A stretch of 64,000 bases of DNA from Melitaea cinxia (taxonomy: Eukaryota; Arthropoda; Insecta; Lepidoptera; Nymphalidae), in NCBI RefSeq assembly GCF_905220565.1, contig NC_059417.1, positions 10,464,518-10,528,517 on the forward strand, given 5' to 3'. Made by a program: the position numbers and the translations under genes. The notes beneath the pieces were generated by a model. It ran no database searches. It saw nothing but the letters and a program-made list of their open reading frames with translations, and was not told where the DNA came from. This document shows, in pieces, positions 1 to 10,225 of the stretch. Every line of letters starts with the position of its first letter. Position 1 is the stretch's first letter.

Positions 1-461
1 TATAACGCCTTAATACATCAACTTGTGAAGAACGCTCTTAAAACGTTTTGCTATTACCAAAAAGTTGTTAAACAAACTTTAGGCGTAAAAATTCTAATGG
101 CAAACTCAACAATTTATGATACATTTGAAATTTGAGCATGCTTTAAAGTTGAAGAATTTCCAATGAAGGACTAAGGGTAGTTCCAAAAAGGATAATATAT
201 TAAATTTACCAAATGCGCCTACTTTTATAGTAAGATTAACCAGCCAGTTTCTATTTTTATAGTGATTTTTTCGCAACAATATCTTTTATTTGTCATCCTA
301 CTAGCATTCTGCCGCGGCTTTCCCCTAAAAACTACGTAATATTGACATTTTCTTATCCTCCCGTTAAATTATAGCCTATGTCATTCAATAAAAAAATTGA
401 ATTCTAAAAAAAAGAAAAACAATGACAACATAGAGGTGTTTTTTTACACACTGAAACCCAG
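1..461. other. AT-rich flank, probable intron
   Basis: No open frame with coding character and no repeat recognised. The last 25 bases are a T-run followed by CCCAG, read here as the acceptor of the exon that follows, so this stretch is probably intron of a gene entering from the left. Confidence 0.4.
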
Positions 462-689
462 CGGTGCCCTCATCGTCACAGCTGGGCGCCAAGGGATCGC
501 ATTCGCATGCCGATGCGGGCCACCTTCGCCTATAGAACGCCCACGGGCACTGTGCACTCACACCTGCTCACTACAGAGCTGCAGCTCGCTGCAGAGCAAG
601 CTGCGGACTACGCTCGACAACGACAGATCTTCGCCTATTACGGCCACCAGTGCGCAGCACTGGGGTCCCCAAGTGACATAATCCTCTAG
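462..689 (+). CDS. terminal exon of an unrecognised protein
   Basis: This is a 75-codon open stretch ending in TAG. It is clearly GC-richer than the AT-rich DNA around it and uses mostly G or C at third positions, the usual look of insect coding sequence. A T-rich tract and CCCAG stand just upstream, so I take 462 as a phase-0 exon start; an internal ATG at 507 is an alternative start but no promoter is visible. The peptide has a basic stretch (RDRIRMPMR) and a helix-prone middle (LLTTELQLAAEQAADYARQR), and ends SPSDIIL. I do not recognise the family. The overlapping frame running from 397 to 681 has a poorer composition (many Ser, Cys and Thr) and is treated as a shadow. Whether this exon belongs to the same gene as 8671-10225 cannot be decided here; its phase-0 start differs from the phase-1 start of that exon. 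Confidence 0.6.
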   Translation, partial: RCPHRHSWAPRDRIRMPMRATFAYRTPTGTVHSHLLTTELQLAAEQAADYARQRQIFAYYGHQCAALGSPSDIIL

Positions 690-753
690 GGTGTGACGCA
701 ATATAACGAGGCTTAATATTAAGACTTTAAACAGCAGTCACTAAGTAATACAT

Positions 754-1098
754 CACTTCAACCTGTAATATCCCACTACTGGGCATAGGCCTATTTCCCC
801 ATGTAGGAGAAGGATCAGAGCTTAATCCACCACGCTGCTCCAATGCGGGTTGGCGGATATATTCCCTACTATGAGCAAAGATCGCTATCAGGTGTACATG
901 GTAACAACCGGGACCGACGGCTTAACGTGCTCTCCGAGGCATGGTGAGGAGACCCACAAGGACTGCACTAACACCCAGACCACGGCAAACACCTGTATGG
1001 CCAATACAAAAGTTTGTCATGTGCTGGGATCGAACCCGCATCCGCCAGCGCAACGGGTACAATCCATGGCTGTAACCTTTTGGCGCCAACGCAGCGTC
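754..1098 (-). repeat. SINE-A copy, near full length
   Basis: Read on the minus strand it opens with a tRNA-like head (TTGGCGC..., then GGTTCGATCCC-like box B) and ends in CCTATGCCCAGTAGTGGG. It matches the copies at 28698, 29750 and 61987. Internal promoter boxes point to RNA polymerase III transcription and LINE-driven retroposition. Confidence 0.85.
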
Positions 1099-1741
1099 AA
1101 ATAATACTTAATCAACAAGTAATATTTTAAAAGTGAAAAAAAATATTGTGGAGTATGACGAGAAATATAAAAAAATTAAAAATAATTTTAACATTATAAT
1201 ATTTTCAATCGATACATTTAAATTGTCACTTAAACTTCAAAAATCTATTCAAAGGAAAGTTTCCAGGAATTATTTTCCTTGTTTATGAAACTCTTATAAA
1301 TTATTTGAAAATATTTCAAAACATTTCAAAGGAGTAACTTCCGATAAAACGGAGAACGTTATGATCATCAATTTCTTTGATTAGGTGCCATTCAAACGAA
1401 ACATCTTGTATATTGAGGAAGTAAACAATAGGAGAGAAATTAAATTGGTAGATAAATACTTTTAATTTCAACGCTATTTAATTATTTACCGCTATGGTGT
1501 AGTGGTGTTTGCAAGGGCTTAAATGAAATAACAGAAATTAAAAATTATTTTATATTTAACCCGGGTGTTAAAATAAACATAGGGATAGGATAAACCTATT
1601 AAATTTTATAATATATTATTTATTTTTATAAACAATACAAAAAAATAGTACACGTATAACTGACATACATACCTCCTTGAACAAATAGTTCAACCCATTT
1701 TGGCACACAATTACATTATTATATAAGTACGGGATAAATCA
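1099..1741. other. intergenic or intronic, no feature seen
   Basis: AT-rich, with no supported exon and no repeat family recognised. Confidence 0.5.
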
Positions 1742-2052
1742 CATCATCATCATCACTTCAGCCTATCGCAGTCCACTGCTGGACATAGGCCTCCACAAGT
1801 TAGCGCCAAAAGTGCGGTAACTCATGTGTGCTGCCCATATTCACCACGCTGGGCAGGCGGGTTGGTGACCGCAGGGCAGACTTTGCCTCCCCAAGTTCAC
1901 GCCAAAAACGGCGAGAAAGAGAGAAAGGTTAGAGACAAAGGTTTTGTCCATAGTCACCACGCTGGGCACCTAGGCGGGTTGGTGACGGCAGGGCTGGCTT
2001 TGTCGCACCGAAGACACTGCTGTCCGTCTTGGTCCTGTGTATTTCAAAGCCA
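1742..2052 (-). repeat. SINE-B copy, rearranged
   Basis: The minus strand carries the LINE-derived tail and a (TGA)n end. Compared with the copies at 24100 and 50262 it holds an extra segment (1885-1960) that repeats part of the tail, and it stops short of the 5' half. About 100 bp near 1790-1890 is nearly identical to 2105-2205. Confidence 0.8.
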
Positions 2053-2392
2053 TCATCACCATCATCATTATCATTCCAGCCTATTGCAGTCCACTGCTGG
2101 ACATAGGCCTCCACAAGTTAGCGCCAAAAGTGCGGTAACTCATGTGTGTTGCCCATATTCACCACGCTGGGCAGGCGGGTTGGTGACCGCAGGGCAGACT
2201 TTGTCGCACCGAAGACGCTGCTGCCCGTCTTCTGTATGTTTCAAAACCAGCGGTTAAATGGTTATTCCGCCATCGGTCGGCTTCTTAAGTTTCAAGGTGG
2301 TAGTGGAACCTTGTTATCCCTTAGTCGCCTCTTACGACACCCACGGGAAGAGAGGGGGTGGCTATATTCTTTGGTGCCGTAGTCACACAGCA
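2053..2392 (-). repeat. SINE-B copy, full length
   Basis: It runs from the CAT-rich tail at 2053 to the CTGTGTG-type 5' end near 2392. It shares the private variants GTTAGCGCCAAAAGTG and CCCATATTCACC with its left neighbour, so the pair probably arose by local duplication and not by two insertions. Confidence 0.85.
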
Positions 2393-2795
2393 AAATTACT
2401 TCAAAATTACTTAAATAACTTATTTAAGCTTCTAAGCTTGTTTGCCGGTTAAAGTTAGCTGCGTACGTGCAAGTTGTACTATTATACAAACTTCAAAACT
2501 ATTAATAATGAAGTAACCAGTATTTACCCATAATATTTAGATAAAACAAATTTGCAAATAAGTTATGTAATAAATAACCAAGCTACAAGTTTTGGCTAGG
2601 TGAAATCGTTCTTCTGGAAAGATGCGTTTTCATATCGTCATTGTGTTGTTTTTGATATTAGAAATAATCGATATTTTGTATGAAATCTTAAATAAGCTAA
2701 ATAAATTACTATATATTGCGTCTAGAAATCTTTACTATTATTATAAGGCTAAGTTTTTTATTTTATTATAAATGCACTAATCTCCGTTATCAAAA

Positions 2796-2898
2796 AGGAA
2801 ATATTTTGTTCAAATCTGGAACAATCCAACTGGGTAAATACCTCAACCAAAAAATTATAGTCAGAAATATTATGCTCTCAGTAGTGCTGTGTTCCTGA
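2796..2898 (+). repeat. diverged retro-C fragment
   Basis: It matches the 5' part of retro-C (GGAAATWTTTTGYTCAAATCTGGA, AACTGGGTAAATACCTC) at low identity, immediately upstream of a better copy. Confidence 0.5.
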
Positions 2899-2934
2899 CA
2901 GATTAAAAAATTATCAATTCATTTAAAAAAAAAA

Positions 2935-3212
2935 GGTAGGGTACAGTAGGAATTTCCTGCTCAAAATCTGGAGCAGCCCGACTGGGGTAGTACCTCGAAC
3001 TTACAGAAGACCACAGCTAAATAATACTGCTTTCAAGCAGTATTGTGTTCTTGTTGGTGAGTAAGGTGACCAGAGCTCCTGGGGGGATTGGGGATTGGGT
3101 AGGCAACGCGCTTGCGATGCCTCTGGTGTTGCTGGCGTCTATAAGCTACGGTAATCTCTTACCATCAGATGAGCCGTACGCTTGTTTGCCGACCTAGTGA
3201 TATAAAAAAAAA
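2935..3212 (+). repeat. retro-C copy, full length
   Basis: It runs from AGGTAGGGTACAG through GCAACGCGCTTGCGATGC to CCTAGTGATATAAAAAAAA. The A-run at one end marks the 3' end of a retroposon. A dozen copies of this family lie in the window. Confidence 0.85.
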
Positions 3213-5218
3213 GGTAATTTACTTTTCAAGGTTATAAACTATTACAGATCATGCTACGATTTTAAGTTGAAACTGTATCCTACTCAGTTTCAAACATCTG
3301 AATTAAAACAAACATTTATCATTTATTATTTTACATTTATTATATTAAAAGGAAATCGTGGAACAGATCGCAAATATTTATTTAATTATTTACTTTGTTC
3401 TGACATTCAGACGAGTTCGTTACGCAACGTTTGAAAACGTTTGTCGTGTTGTCAAAGTGTATGCTAATGAGATAGACATTCAATTATTCACGTCATTATG
3501 TCACGTTACGATCATTTGCATTTGGTATTTACATGCGTAATTATATGCGTATAAACTTAGGCGAATTAATTTTGCGCTTTGCTCAAAATTTTCCAAATAA
3601 CTTGGGCAATTTTGCACAAGTGTTACTTTATGACTTATGGCTAGTTGTTGTGGCAATAATTCTAAAGACAATACATGTTTATTTAATTTACCGAACAGTT
3701 AGTTATTATGGAAATAATCTTAAAGATGGAATAGTCGATTATCATCTTAGGATAGTTCATAATGTTATATAGCTCCGAGCTGTCAACACCGCTCAACTTT
3801 TACACCCCATTTTGTTGTAACTTATAGTTTACGATCTTTAGGGGAAAGAACTAATAAAACTCGATGACTTCTGACGATTTTTCCGTCTTTTATCTCGAGG
3901 GAAAACCACAAAAGTAGGATCGACAACTTGTTATGTCATACGACGTATATTTGTTTAACTAACTTTCCCACGCTTTTCTGCTTACTTTAATAAATCTTTA
4001 TCGTAGCTTAAGACCGCCGTTCTAAATTCAACATAAATTGGGTCTATAGAACAGCCGTGGAAAATTTGTAAAAGCATTTTTACTTATTTCGAGTTGTCAA
4101 TTTTTTTTCTTACACTTGACTATAGAAAAGCAGTAAGCTTCCCGATATTTTATTTAAAAAATTAGACTATGTCGAATAGTGCATTGATATTTGTTTTTTA
4201 ATTTTTCTATAAAAATGGATGTGATATATATATTTTTCTGATTGTAGAACTTTTACAACATTTAGAAAACTTTATAGTATCACATTTGACCTTTCATACT
4301 TATCTGAATATTTGAAAATATATTACATAGAGTTAGATTTAGTTTTGGAGTAAATCTTCTCTGAAAAACTATCGATTCATTGTCTTAATATTTTAATTAT
4401 TATACAATATTCGTTTTCTACTTACATATTATCATTATCTAGCCTAGTCTTCTAAGACGCAAAGGTCACTGAATTTCAGAACTAGATCACTCATTCCGTC
4501 TTTATTTGAGTGATAGGAACAAGTCTTTGGCTGCCGTATGATAATGGTATAAATACAAATAGACTTTAAACATAATGCGTAATTTAGTATCTCGTTCTAT
4601 GAAGAACAAAAGGTCGTTATAAAAATAATGAACAAAAAATAAAGAGATCCAAATAATAAAAGGTGTAAAATTTTTAATCGACTTTAAAAACGGAGAATGT
4701 TCTCAATTTGACTGCTTGTATTTTCTTTATGCTTATAACTTCATAAATTTTTATACCCAGAAACGATTTGATGATTCTTCTTCTTCTTCTTCTTGATTAA
4801 TGGCTTTCAATAGTGCCAAATGAGCACAGATGATTTCGCCAATAACACGTAGAATGGAGAATAAATTCTGATTCTGATGAGATGATTCTTTGCATTTGAA
4901 AGCACGTTTGTCAAGTTTTGATTTGAGTGAGACGTGACGAGTACTTTTTGAGTTATCACTGGTAATGCGTATTAATATACTGAAGTTAAGAAATACATAA
5001 TCCTCGGGCCAATACTACTTCCGTAAACTCGATAAATAATTTAATAATGTATAAATAATCCAATGATAAACGATCAACAGCTGATGTTAAAAAAAAATAT
5101 TGTATTGAACCACATTGATATTTAATATTTGCACACCGTAAGGTTGGATAAGGGCCATACTAATGTTAATCTTTTGAAACTTCAACACCATGTTCTTGCA
5201 AATAATAAATGAACAAGT
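3213..5218. other. long AT-rich stretch, no gene seen
   Basis: Only short open frames without coding composition. A small (TTC)n run lies at 4775-4794. No transposon ends recognised. Confidence 0.5.
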
Positions 5219-5220
5219 AA

Positions 5221-5302
<82 letters not shown>

Positions 5303-5303
5303 T
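5219..5303. repeat. (ATT)n microsatellite
   Basis: About 28 uninterrupted ATT units. Open frames across it encode only poly-Leu or poly-Asn and are not genes. Confidence 0.97.
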
Positions 5304-6068
5304 AATTCATTAAGTCGTTTTATTGTGGGTATATTAGATGTCCCAGAATTTATCATGACGTATGCTCATATTCCCATGAAATCTTTCTTTACCAACAAAT
5401 GCGAGATTTATTCGTATTTCAGCATGTTAACACAATAAAATTTACTGATGCATATCCAGAATTAAACCGGCAAACTTAAAAATCAAAATGTATATTCAGA
5501 TAGTTTTTAAAACTGAAACTTAAAGATCGAAATCAAAATCTGTATTCAAAGGAGACTTAAAAAGTTAAAAAAAAAATTGTTAATAATTGTATATTTTCTT
5601 TAGTTCCAGCTTCTAATAGATGAAAAAGATGATTATAAAAAGGCTCGCTTCTATATCGTCTTTTGAAGGAAATTAAATGAACTCTGATAAAATTCTAAAG
5701 AATAAATTGAAAACAAAAATATTTTTATTTTAAATGTTATAAAATAAGCTTTCAAAACATTTCACTTTCAAAATTTCGTTTCGTTTCAATAAATTATTTA
5801 ATCATATTATTTGTTAATATTTCTTAAATATATTAAATAAAATTTATATATTTTTTTTCTCTATTTATTTTCTATAATTATTAAAATTGTTCAACTTTTA
5901 TTTAAAGTGTCGTTTTTAATTAACGACTCTTCCGACTTAGTACTTTTAAATAAGATATTTATCATATATTTTTTTTATATTTCAAAATTATAAATGATGA
6001 CTGAAAAGTCAAATCCTCGTTACCTATTTTACAATCGTTTCAACAAATTATACCTAAGTATCATATTA
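5304..6068. other. AT-rich, no feature seen
   Basis: No supported exon or repeat. Several T-runs and A-runs only. Confidence 0.5.
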
Positions 6069-7236
6069 TGGTAAAACCGGGAGAGATGCCGCAGTGGGAT
6101 AGATGCCTCATGTTCTAAAAACCTAACATCCCGAACTCACAAATAAAAATTAATCGCATAAGTAGGAGTCGAAGTCACCCCGTACCTCAGATATCCGCAG
6201 ATATTCGTGTGGCAAGGACGCGTTTGGATCGTGTGTGTAATTTTCTCCGTGGCGAAATTTACAAACACGTCAAAGTTTTAAAGGTTAGTATTTAAGGTTG
6301 TATAATTTTATAAATAGTAATAAATTCCGTTATATTTTTTATCACGTCTATATACTGGGTCATTGAGTCTGCATATAGTTGTAAATAGATGCTATTTTGT
6401 TTATAATTTATTTAATAAATACGTGGGCATCTATCCCAATCACAAAGGATAGTTGCCCTGATTTTTTGAGGTATAGGTGCCCATCGGGGGCATCTATCCC
6501 TTCATTCACCATATACAGAGTTAAGTTTATATGTTTAAATTTTTTTTTGTTTCTGTTATATTTTTTATGTATTTACATATATTTATGTTTGGATGTTTTA
6601 CTGATTCTAGCAGAACTATGCCACGAAAATATAAAAGAAAGGAAGAAATGCGAGCTCGAGTATGTTCTTGGACTATAGAAAACCTACAGTCAGCTTTCGA
6701 TGAGAAAGTATGATTGTGCAATGTGCATGTTGACACTTGATATGAATATTTTAGACCAACAATTAAGAATTTATACTTACAAATGCTTGTAAAATTTAAT
6801 TAAATTTATATATATAGTAAACTGTGTGATATAAAAATTATATTCTAATTATAACAATTAAAAGATATAAAAAAAACACAAATTTTTTTTCATTGCTATG
6901 GCCCATGTTTCTTGGAGACAATCGATGTTTTAGGAGTAGCCTAACCTAACATTTGGTTTTTGGTTTTTCGTTTACACGGTTTAAAAGGCATCTATCCTAC
7001 TCACTATTTTCATGGTGAGGCAACTATCCATATAGGTAGGCATCTATCCTCAAAAAAAAGGGTTCACGAAAAGCTAATTTCTGCTTAATCTGCATTGGCT
7101 AGGTTGAAAAAAAATAGTCATAATTCAACATAAAGGATTGAGCTAGCTACATTAATAATAATTAATCGTATAAAAATCATATTTTCAAAATTAGGTGGCT
7201 ATTTCAAAAAGTGAGGCATCTATCCCGGTTTTACCC
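6069..7236 (+). mobile_element. pogo-like DNA transposon, internally deleted
   Basis: Inverted ends share GGTAAAACCGGGA and continue into AGATGCC, and are flanked by TA on both sides (6067-6068 and 7237-7238), the target of the Tc1/mariner/pogo superfamily. The motif GGCATCTATCC or its complement recurs near both ends (about 6105, 6427, 6487, 6989, 7031 and 7215), like subterminal transposase-binding repeats. At 1168 bp the element is too short for a full transposase, and only an N-terminal coding piece remains. Confidence 0.75.
6618..6710 (+). pseudogene. transposase N-terminal remnant (HTH-psq-like)
   Basis: Thirty-one codons beginning MPRKYKRK and continuing WTIENLQSAFDEKV. The basic start followed by W-(T/S)-x-E-x-L-x-x-A matches the opening of the psq-type helix-turn-helix DNA-binding domain of pogo-like transposases. 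The frame ends at TGA soon after; AAA|GTATGA there could be an intron donor, but no second exon is visible. The DDE catalytic domain is absent, so the element could move only with enzyme supplied in trans. Confidence 0.55.
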
Positions 7237-7243
7237 TATATAT

Positions 7244-7376
7244 CGGTCACCAACTCGCCTGCCCAGCGTGATGACTATGGGCAACACACATGAGTTCACG
7301 CCATTCTGGCGCGAACTTGTGGGGCCTATGTCCAACAGTGGATTGCGAGAGTCAGAAATGATGATGATAATAATGA
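7244..7376 (+). repeat. SINE-B 3' fragment
   Basis: It starts at GGTCACCAACTCGCC, carries the tail GGGGCCTATGTCCAACAGTGG and ends in ATGATGATGATAATAATGAT. It lies eight bases from the right end of the pogo-like element. Confidence 0.85.
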
Positions 7377-7727
7377 TCATAATATATTAGTAAGCTGAGA
7401 TGTTTGCCTTATTTTTTAGAAAAAAAAAACCTCACAATTACTCCAAATAAATATCATTTTATAGATAATTGCTTGCTCTACCGACATCCACAACTAAAAA
7501 ATTTGCTATTGCTTTTGTTTTTATAAATTACTTAATTATTGAAATAATATACATAACGGCTTTAATTTTGAAACAACGTCAACATGATTGATGTTCGGTA
7601 AATTTTTTACTTATTTAGGGCGAATTATTCGCACGGGTATGCTAGTATGTTTTATAAGCCTATTGTCAATTAATTTTAAATTTTAAATTTACATTTTTTT
7701 AAATATCTTATCGTATGCTATGTACGT
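7377..7727. other. AT-rich, no feature seen
   Basis: No exon or repeat recognised. Confidence 0.5.
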
Positions 7728-7941
7728 ATATACACACACGCATCTGTTCCTAAGGTAAGCATCTTAATGCTTGTGTTGTAGGTAAAAGTCGGACTGATAT
7801 AGCTATTTTTTTTTTTCGATTAATATAATATAAATAATACATATAAATAAATATAAATGTAATACACCCAGACTCAAGCGAAAATCGAATCCACAACGAG
7901 GCAACCAGAAATGCATTACAAACTGCGCCGACGGGCTAGTC
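7728..7941 (-). repeat. SINE-D copy
   Basis: On the minus strand it begins GACTAGCCCGTCGGCGCAG, a box-A-like tRNA head, with a degenerate GATTCGATTTTC box B. It runs through the ATA-rich middle to the AACAGATG-type 3' segment. It pairs with the copies at 24970, 39420 and 50693. Confidence 0.8.
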
Positions 7942-8285
7942 AAATTATAGCATGCATTAAAATCAACTGCTATATTTTGGAGTTTTTAGAAATTTTAAAT
8001 GCTAGTATAGGACCCACTCTATATCCCTGATCCGTTCAAGGCACAAATTATTAAAAAAGTCTCCATAAAAATATCTTCAAATTAACCAGCATTATTACAG
8101 CATGATTTTAACTCGTTTAATTGTTAATTTAGCAAAAAAAACCCAGATTATTATAAAAATGATATATGTGGATAAAAACCTTAGATATAGCCAACTTGAT
8201 TTTAACGGCCCCATTAAAAAACACGCAAAAAAAAACACTTATGATTAACTTACCGCGATTGTTTTTTTGAAAATCCCGATATTTT
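7942..8285. other. AT-rich, no feature seen
   Basis: No exon or repeat recognised. Any upstream exon of the gene at 8671 is not visible here. Confidence 0.5.
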
Positions 8286-8526
8286 GGTAAACGAGAGTCC
8301 GTATACTTCCCGTATGCGACTCACCTGATGCCAAGCGAGCACCGTAGCTAATACGCCAGGGGGGGGGGGGGTTACGCCCAATCCCCCTCAGAATTTCTGG
8401 AGGAGTGACCAGAAGGTCACCTTACTCACCGCAAGAATACACTGCTTGAAAGGAGTATTATTTAGCAGTGATCTTCTGTAAGATCGATGTACTTTCCCAG
8501 TCGAGCTGCTACACAATTCGAGCATG
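8286..8526 (-). repeat. retro-C copy
   Basis: Antisense copy (CGACTCACCTGATG, CTTACTCACC, CAGTCGAGCTGCT) with a 13-base G-run at 8359-8371 where other copies have a short C/G tract. Confidence 0.8.
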
Positions 8527-8670
8527 ATATTTGTCAGATAAATAATTTATTAGGATATTTGTCAGATAAATCAAAATGTTTATCGAGATAATTATAAAAA
8601 AAAACTTTTAAAGTATTTAAAGTATAATCGTAGATTGTCGAGGCCATGCTATAACATAAATCATTTTCAG

Positions 8671-8814
8671 GTTCAGGAACAACGAACAGCCGAGGCTTTT
8701 CCACGTTCGGGTACTCCGGCGCGACCATAGTCAGACCGTCATCACCGCGGACAAACACGTCACAGATCACTATAGAACTACTGAGGCAAGCTACCGAACA
8801 GGAAGATAAACAAC
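8671..8814 (+). CDS. internal coding exon, unrecognised protein
   Basis: The exon sits between ATCATTTTCAG and a perfect donor GTAAGT, and is 144 nt long with phase 1 at both ends. The open frame starts at 8673 and is Ser/Thr/Pro-rich (GFSTFGYSGATIVRPSSP), followed by a helical charged end (ITIELLRQATEQEDKQ). Codon use is balanced and GC-rich against the AT-rich flanks. A second AG at 8676 would remove two codons and keep the frame. The final C of the exon plus AA from 9765 restores a Gln codon, so this exon and the next fit together. The upstream exon lies outside the recognisable sequence. The Ser/Pro-rich linker and acidic helix suggest a disordered, interaction-type region, but no family can be named. 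The minus strand is also open here (8534-8770) but lacks a matching donor. Confidence 0.75.
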
Positions 8815-8882
8815 GTAAGTTATTTTTAACCTTTTATTCGTTTATATCAGCAAAACATGATTTCAGTCAGTCAGTCAGTTAG

Positions 8883-8973
8883 TTCAGCCTATTGCAATCC
8901 ACTGCTGGACATAGGCCTCCCCAAGTTCGTGATATACATCGCGGTTTTCCGCAATCCTCATGCGATAGGCTGA
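8883..8973 (-). repeat. LINE/SINE-B tail fragment inside the intron
   Basis: It contains CTATTGCAATCCACTGCTGG and GCCTCCCCAAGTTCG, antisense to the EAYVQQWTA-coding LINE tail, and then CGCGGTTTTCCGCAATCCTC as in the LINE remnant at 17487. It lies in the 950-bp intron between the two exons. Confidence 0.75.
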
Positions 8974-9619
8974 AGTGAAGATTATTAATTGTGGACAAAA
9001 TAGAGTGTTAACTGATTTACCAAATTAAGAAAAAATTTCGAAACTGATTTTCGTATTAAAAATATTATCCTAACTGTCTTGTACAATAGTAGCAAAATAA
9101 GGGTCATTATACACTTCTATATAAGCGCTACTTGGGGACAAATCTTCAGACGAGTACTTCTAAGATTTACTGTAGGGCTTAGGTCTGACCTTAACCCTCT
9201 TCACGAGATAACATAATGCTCGTTGATAAAGCTGAGACTTGATAGCTTCTTCGAGACTTTTTAATTTTTTTAAATTCTTAAAGCGACTTTGTTATGTTTT
9301 TAGCATAATTTTAGACGTTTGTTGTAAGAGATCTTATTTATACAATAGCAGATACTGAGATTTCACTGAGTTCCGAGATCTTCCTTATTAAGAACGATTT
9401 GAGCTTACACAGTAGAATGATGTGGAATGCCATATATGTCCATAATACAATTTACTTGAAATATTGGAAATATTACAATATATAAGCTGCCATCGAGAAT
9501 CATCATAAGACATTTTCTCGTAGGTTGCGATCAATACTTAACTAAATTAATAGATAGAAGAATTTTACTTTGGTTGTTCTTTTATATTTATATTTTTAAT
9601 GGAGCAAAGCGTGTAATAA
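8974..9619. other. intron sequence, no other feature
   Basis: The middle of the intron running from 8815 to 9764. AT-rich, with no exon-like open frame. Confidence 0.6.
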
Positions 9620-9718
9620 GCACACATGAGTTCACGCCATTTTTGGCGCGAACTTGTGGAGACCTATGTCCAGCAGTGGACTGCAATAGGCTGAAATGAT
9701 GATGATGATTATGATGAA
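9620..9718 (+). repeat. SINE-B 3' fragment inside the intron
   Basis: CACACATGAGTTCACGCCAT through CCAGCAGTGGACTGCAATAG and a GATGATGATGATT tail. It ends about 45 bp before the acceptor of the terminal exon. Confidence 0.85.
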
Positions 9719-9764
9719 AGCGTGTAATTCTCAAACACTATAATAATATAATTTTCGTCCACAG

Positions 9765-10225
9765 AAAAGAAATTTCAAGATCGTCGCCCAATGAGCAACG
9801 AGACAACACGATCGGCTCCTGATGTCATCATAGTCTCCAAGCCGATTCGCTGAGGATGACCTTCGGGGCCCCCACCGTGGGCCCCGACACCCCCATGCTT
9901 CTACGAGGCCCCTAGGGAACCAAGAACTTGCCCGGAAGGCTCCTACCAGCCTCACTCTTGTTGCGATAATAATTTGTCTAAAAGTGTATCATTTGACAAT
10001 TGTGAAGGCTACTATAGCCAACATTTCGATGAAGGGCCCAAATTAATATATGACTATTGCCTAAAAAGTGATTTTAAATCGAAAACACTGCCAAGGAACG
10101 TCGGTTCTTCTGTAGATGTTAAGAAGATTGATTCCCACAGAAGTGTTTGCTTCTATGGTGTCGACGATTCACCTGCTAGAAGTAGAAAGTTCATAGTGAA
10201 AGCCGACATCGAACCCCCTAGATAA
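9765..10225 (+). CDS. terminal exon with two in-frame TGA codons
   Basis: The exon follows TTTTCGTCCACAG. With the phase supplied by 8671-8814 it reads 28 codons (KKFQDRRPMSNETTRSAPDV, then IIVSKPIR), then TGA at 9851, GGA, TGA at 9857 followed by C, then 121 open codons in the same frame to TAA at 10223. The downstream part has clear protein character: a Pro-rich start (PSGPPPWAPTPP), scattered cysteines, then SVSFDNCEGYYSQHFDEG and RSVCFYGVDDSPARSRKF. The protein may simply end at the first TGA. Alternatives are stop-codon readthrough, an unrecognised small intron that removes both stops, or a decaying last exon. GT sites at 9822 and 9832 with AG near 9941 would keep frame but are poor splice signals. 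No AATAAA is obvious within 60 bp. Product unrecognised. Confidence 0.65.

Noticed and set aside
1826..2257. 143-codon plus-strand frame
   Set aside because: It runs antisense through two SINE-B copies; the repeated peptide follows the duplicated DNA.
5087..5438. Poly-Asn and poly-Leu frames
   Set aside because: Products of the (ATT)n microsatellite, with no coding flanks.
8534..8770. Minus-strand 78-codon frame across the exon at 8671
   Set aside because: The peptide looks plausible, but the consensus acceptor, the GTAAGT donor and the phase match to the next exon all support the plus strand, and the minus frame runs out into AT-rich intron with no donor.
9851..9859. TGA codons read as selenocysteine
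   Set aside because: Two Sec codons one residue apart in a disordered tail match no selenoprotein I know, no SECIS-like element was recognised downstream, and Lepidoptera such as the silkworm are reported to have lost selenoproteins.
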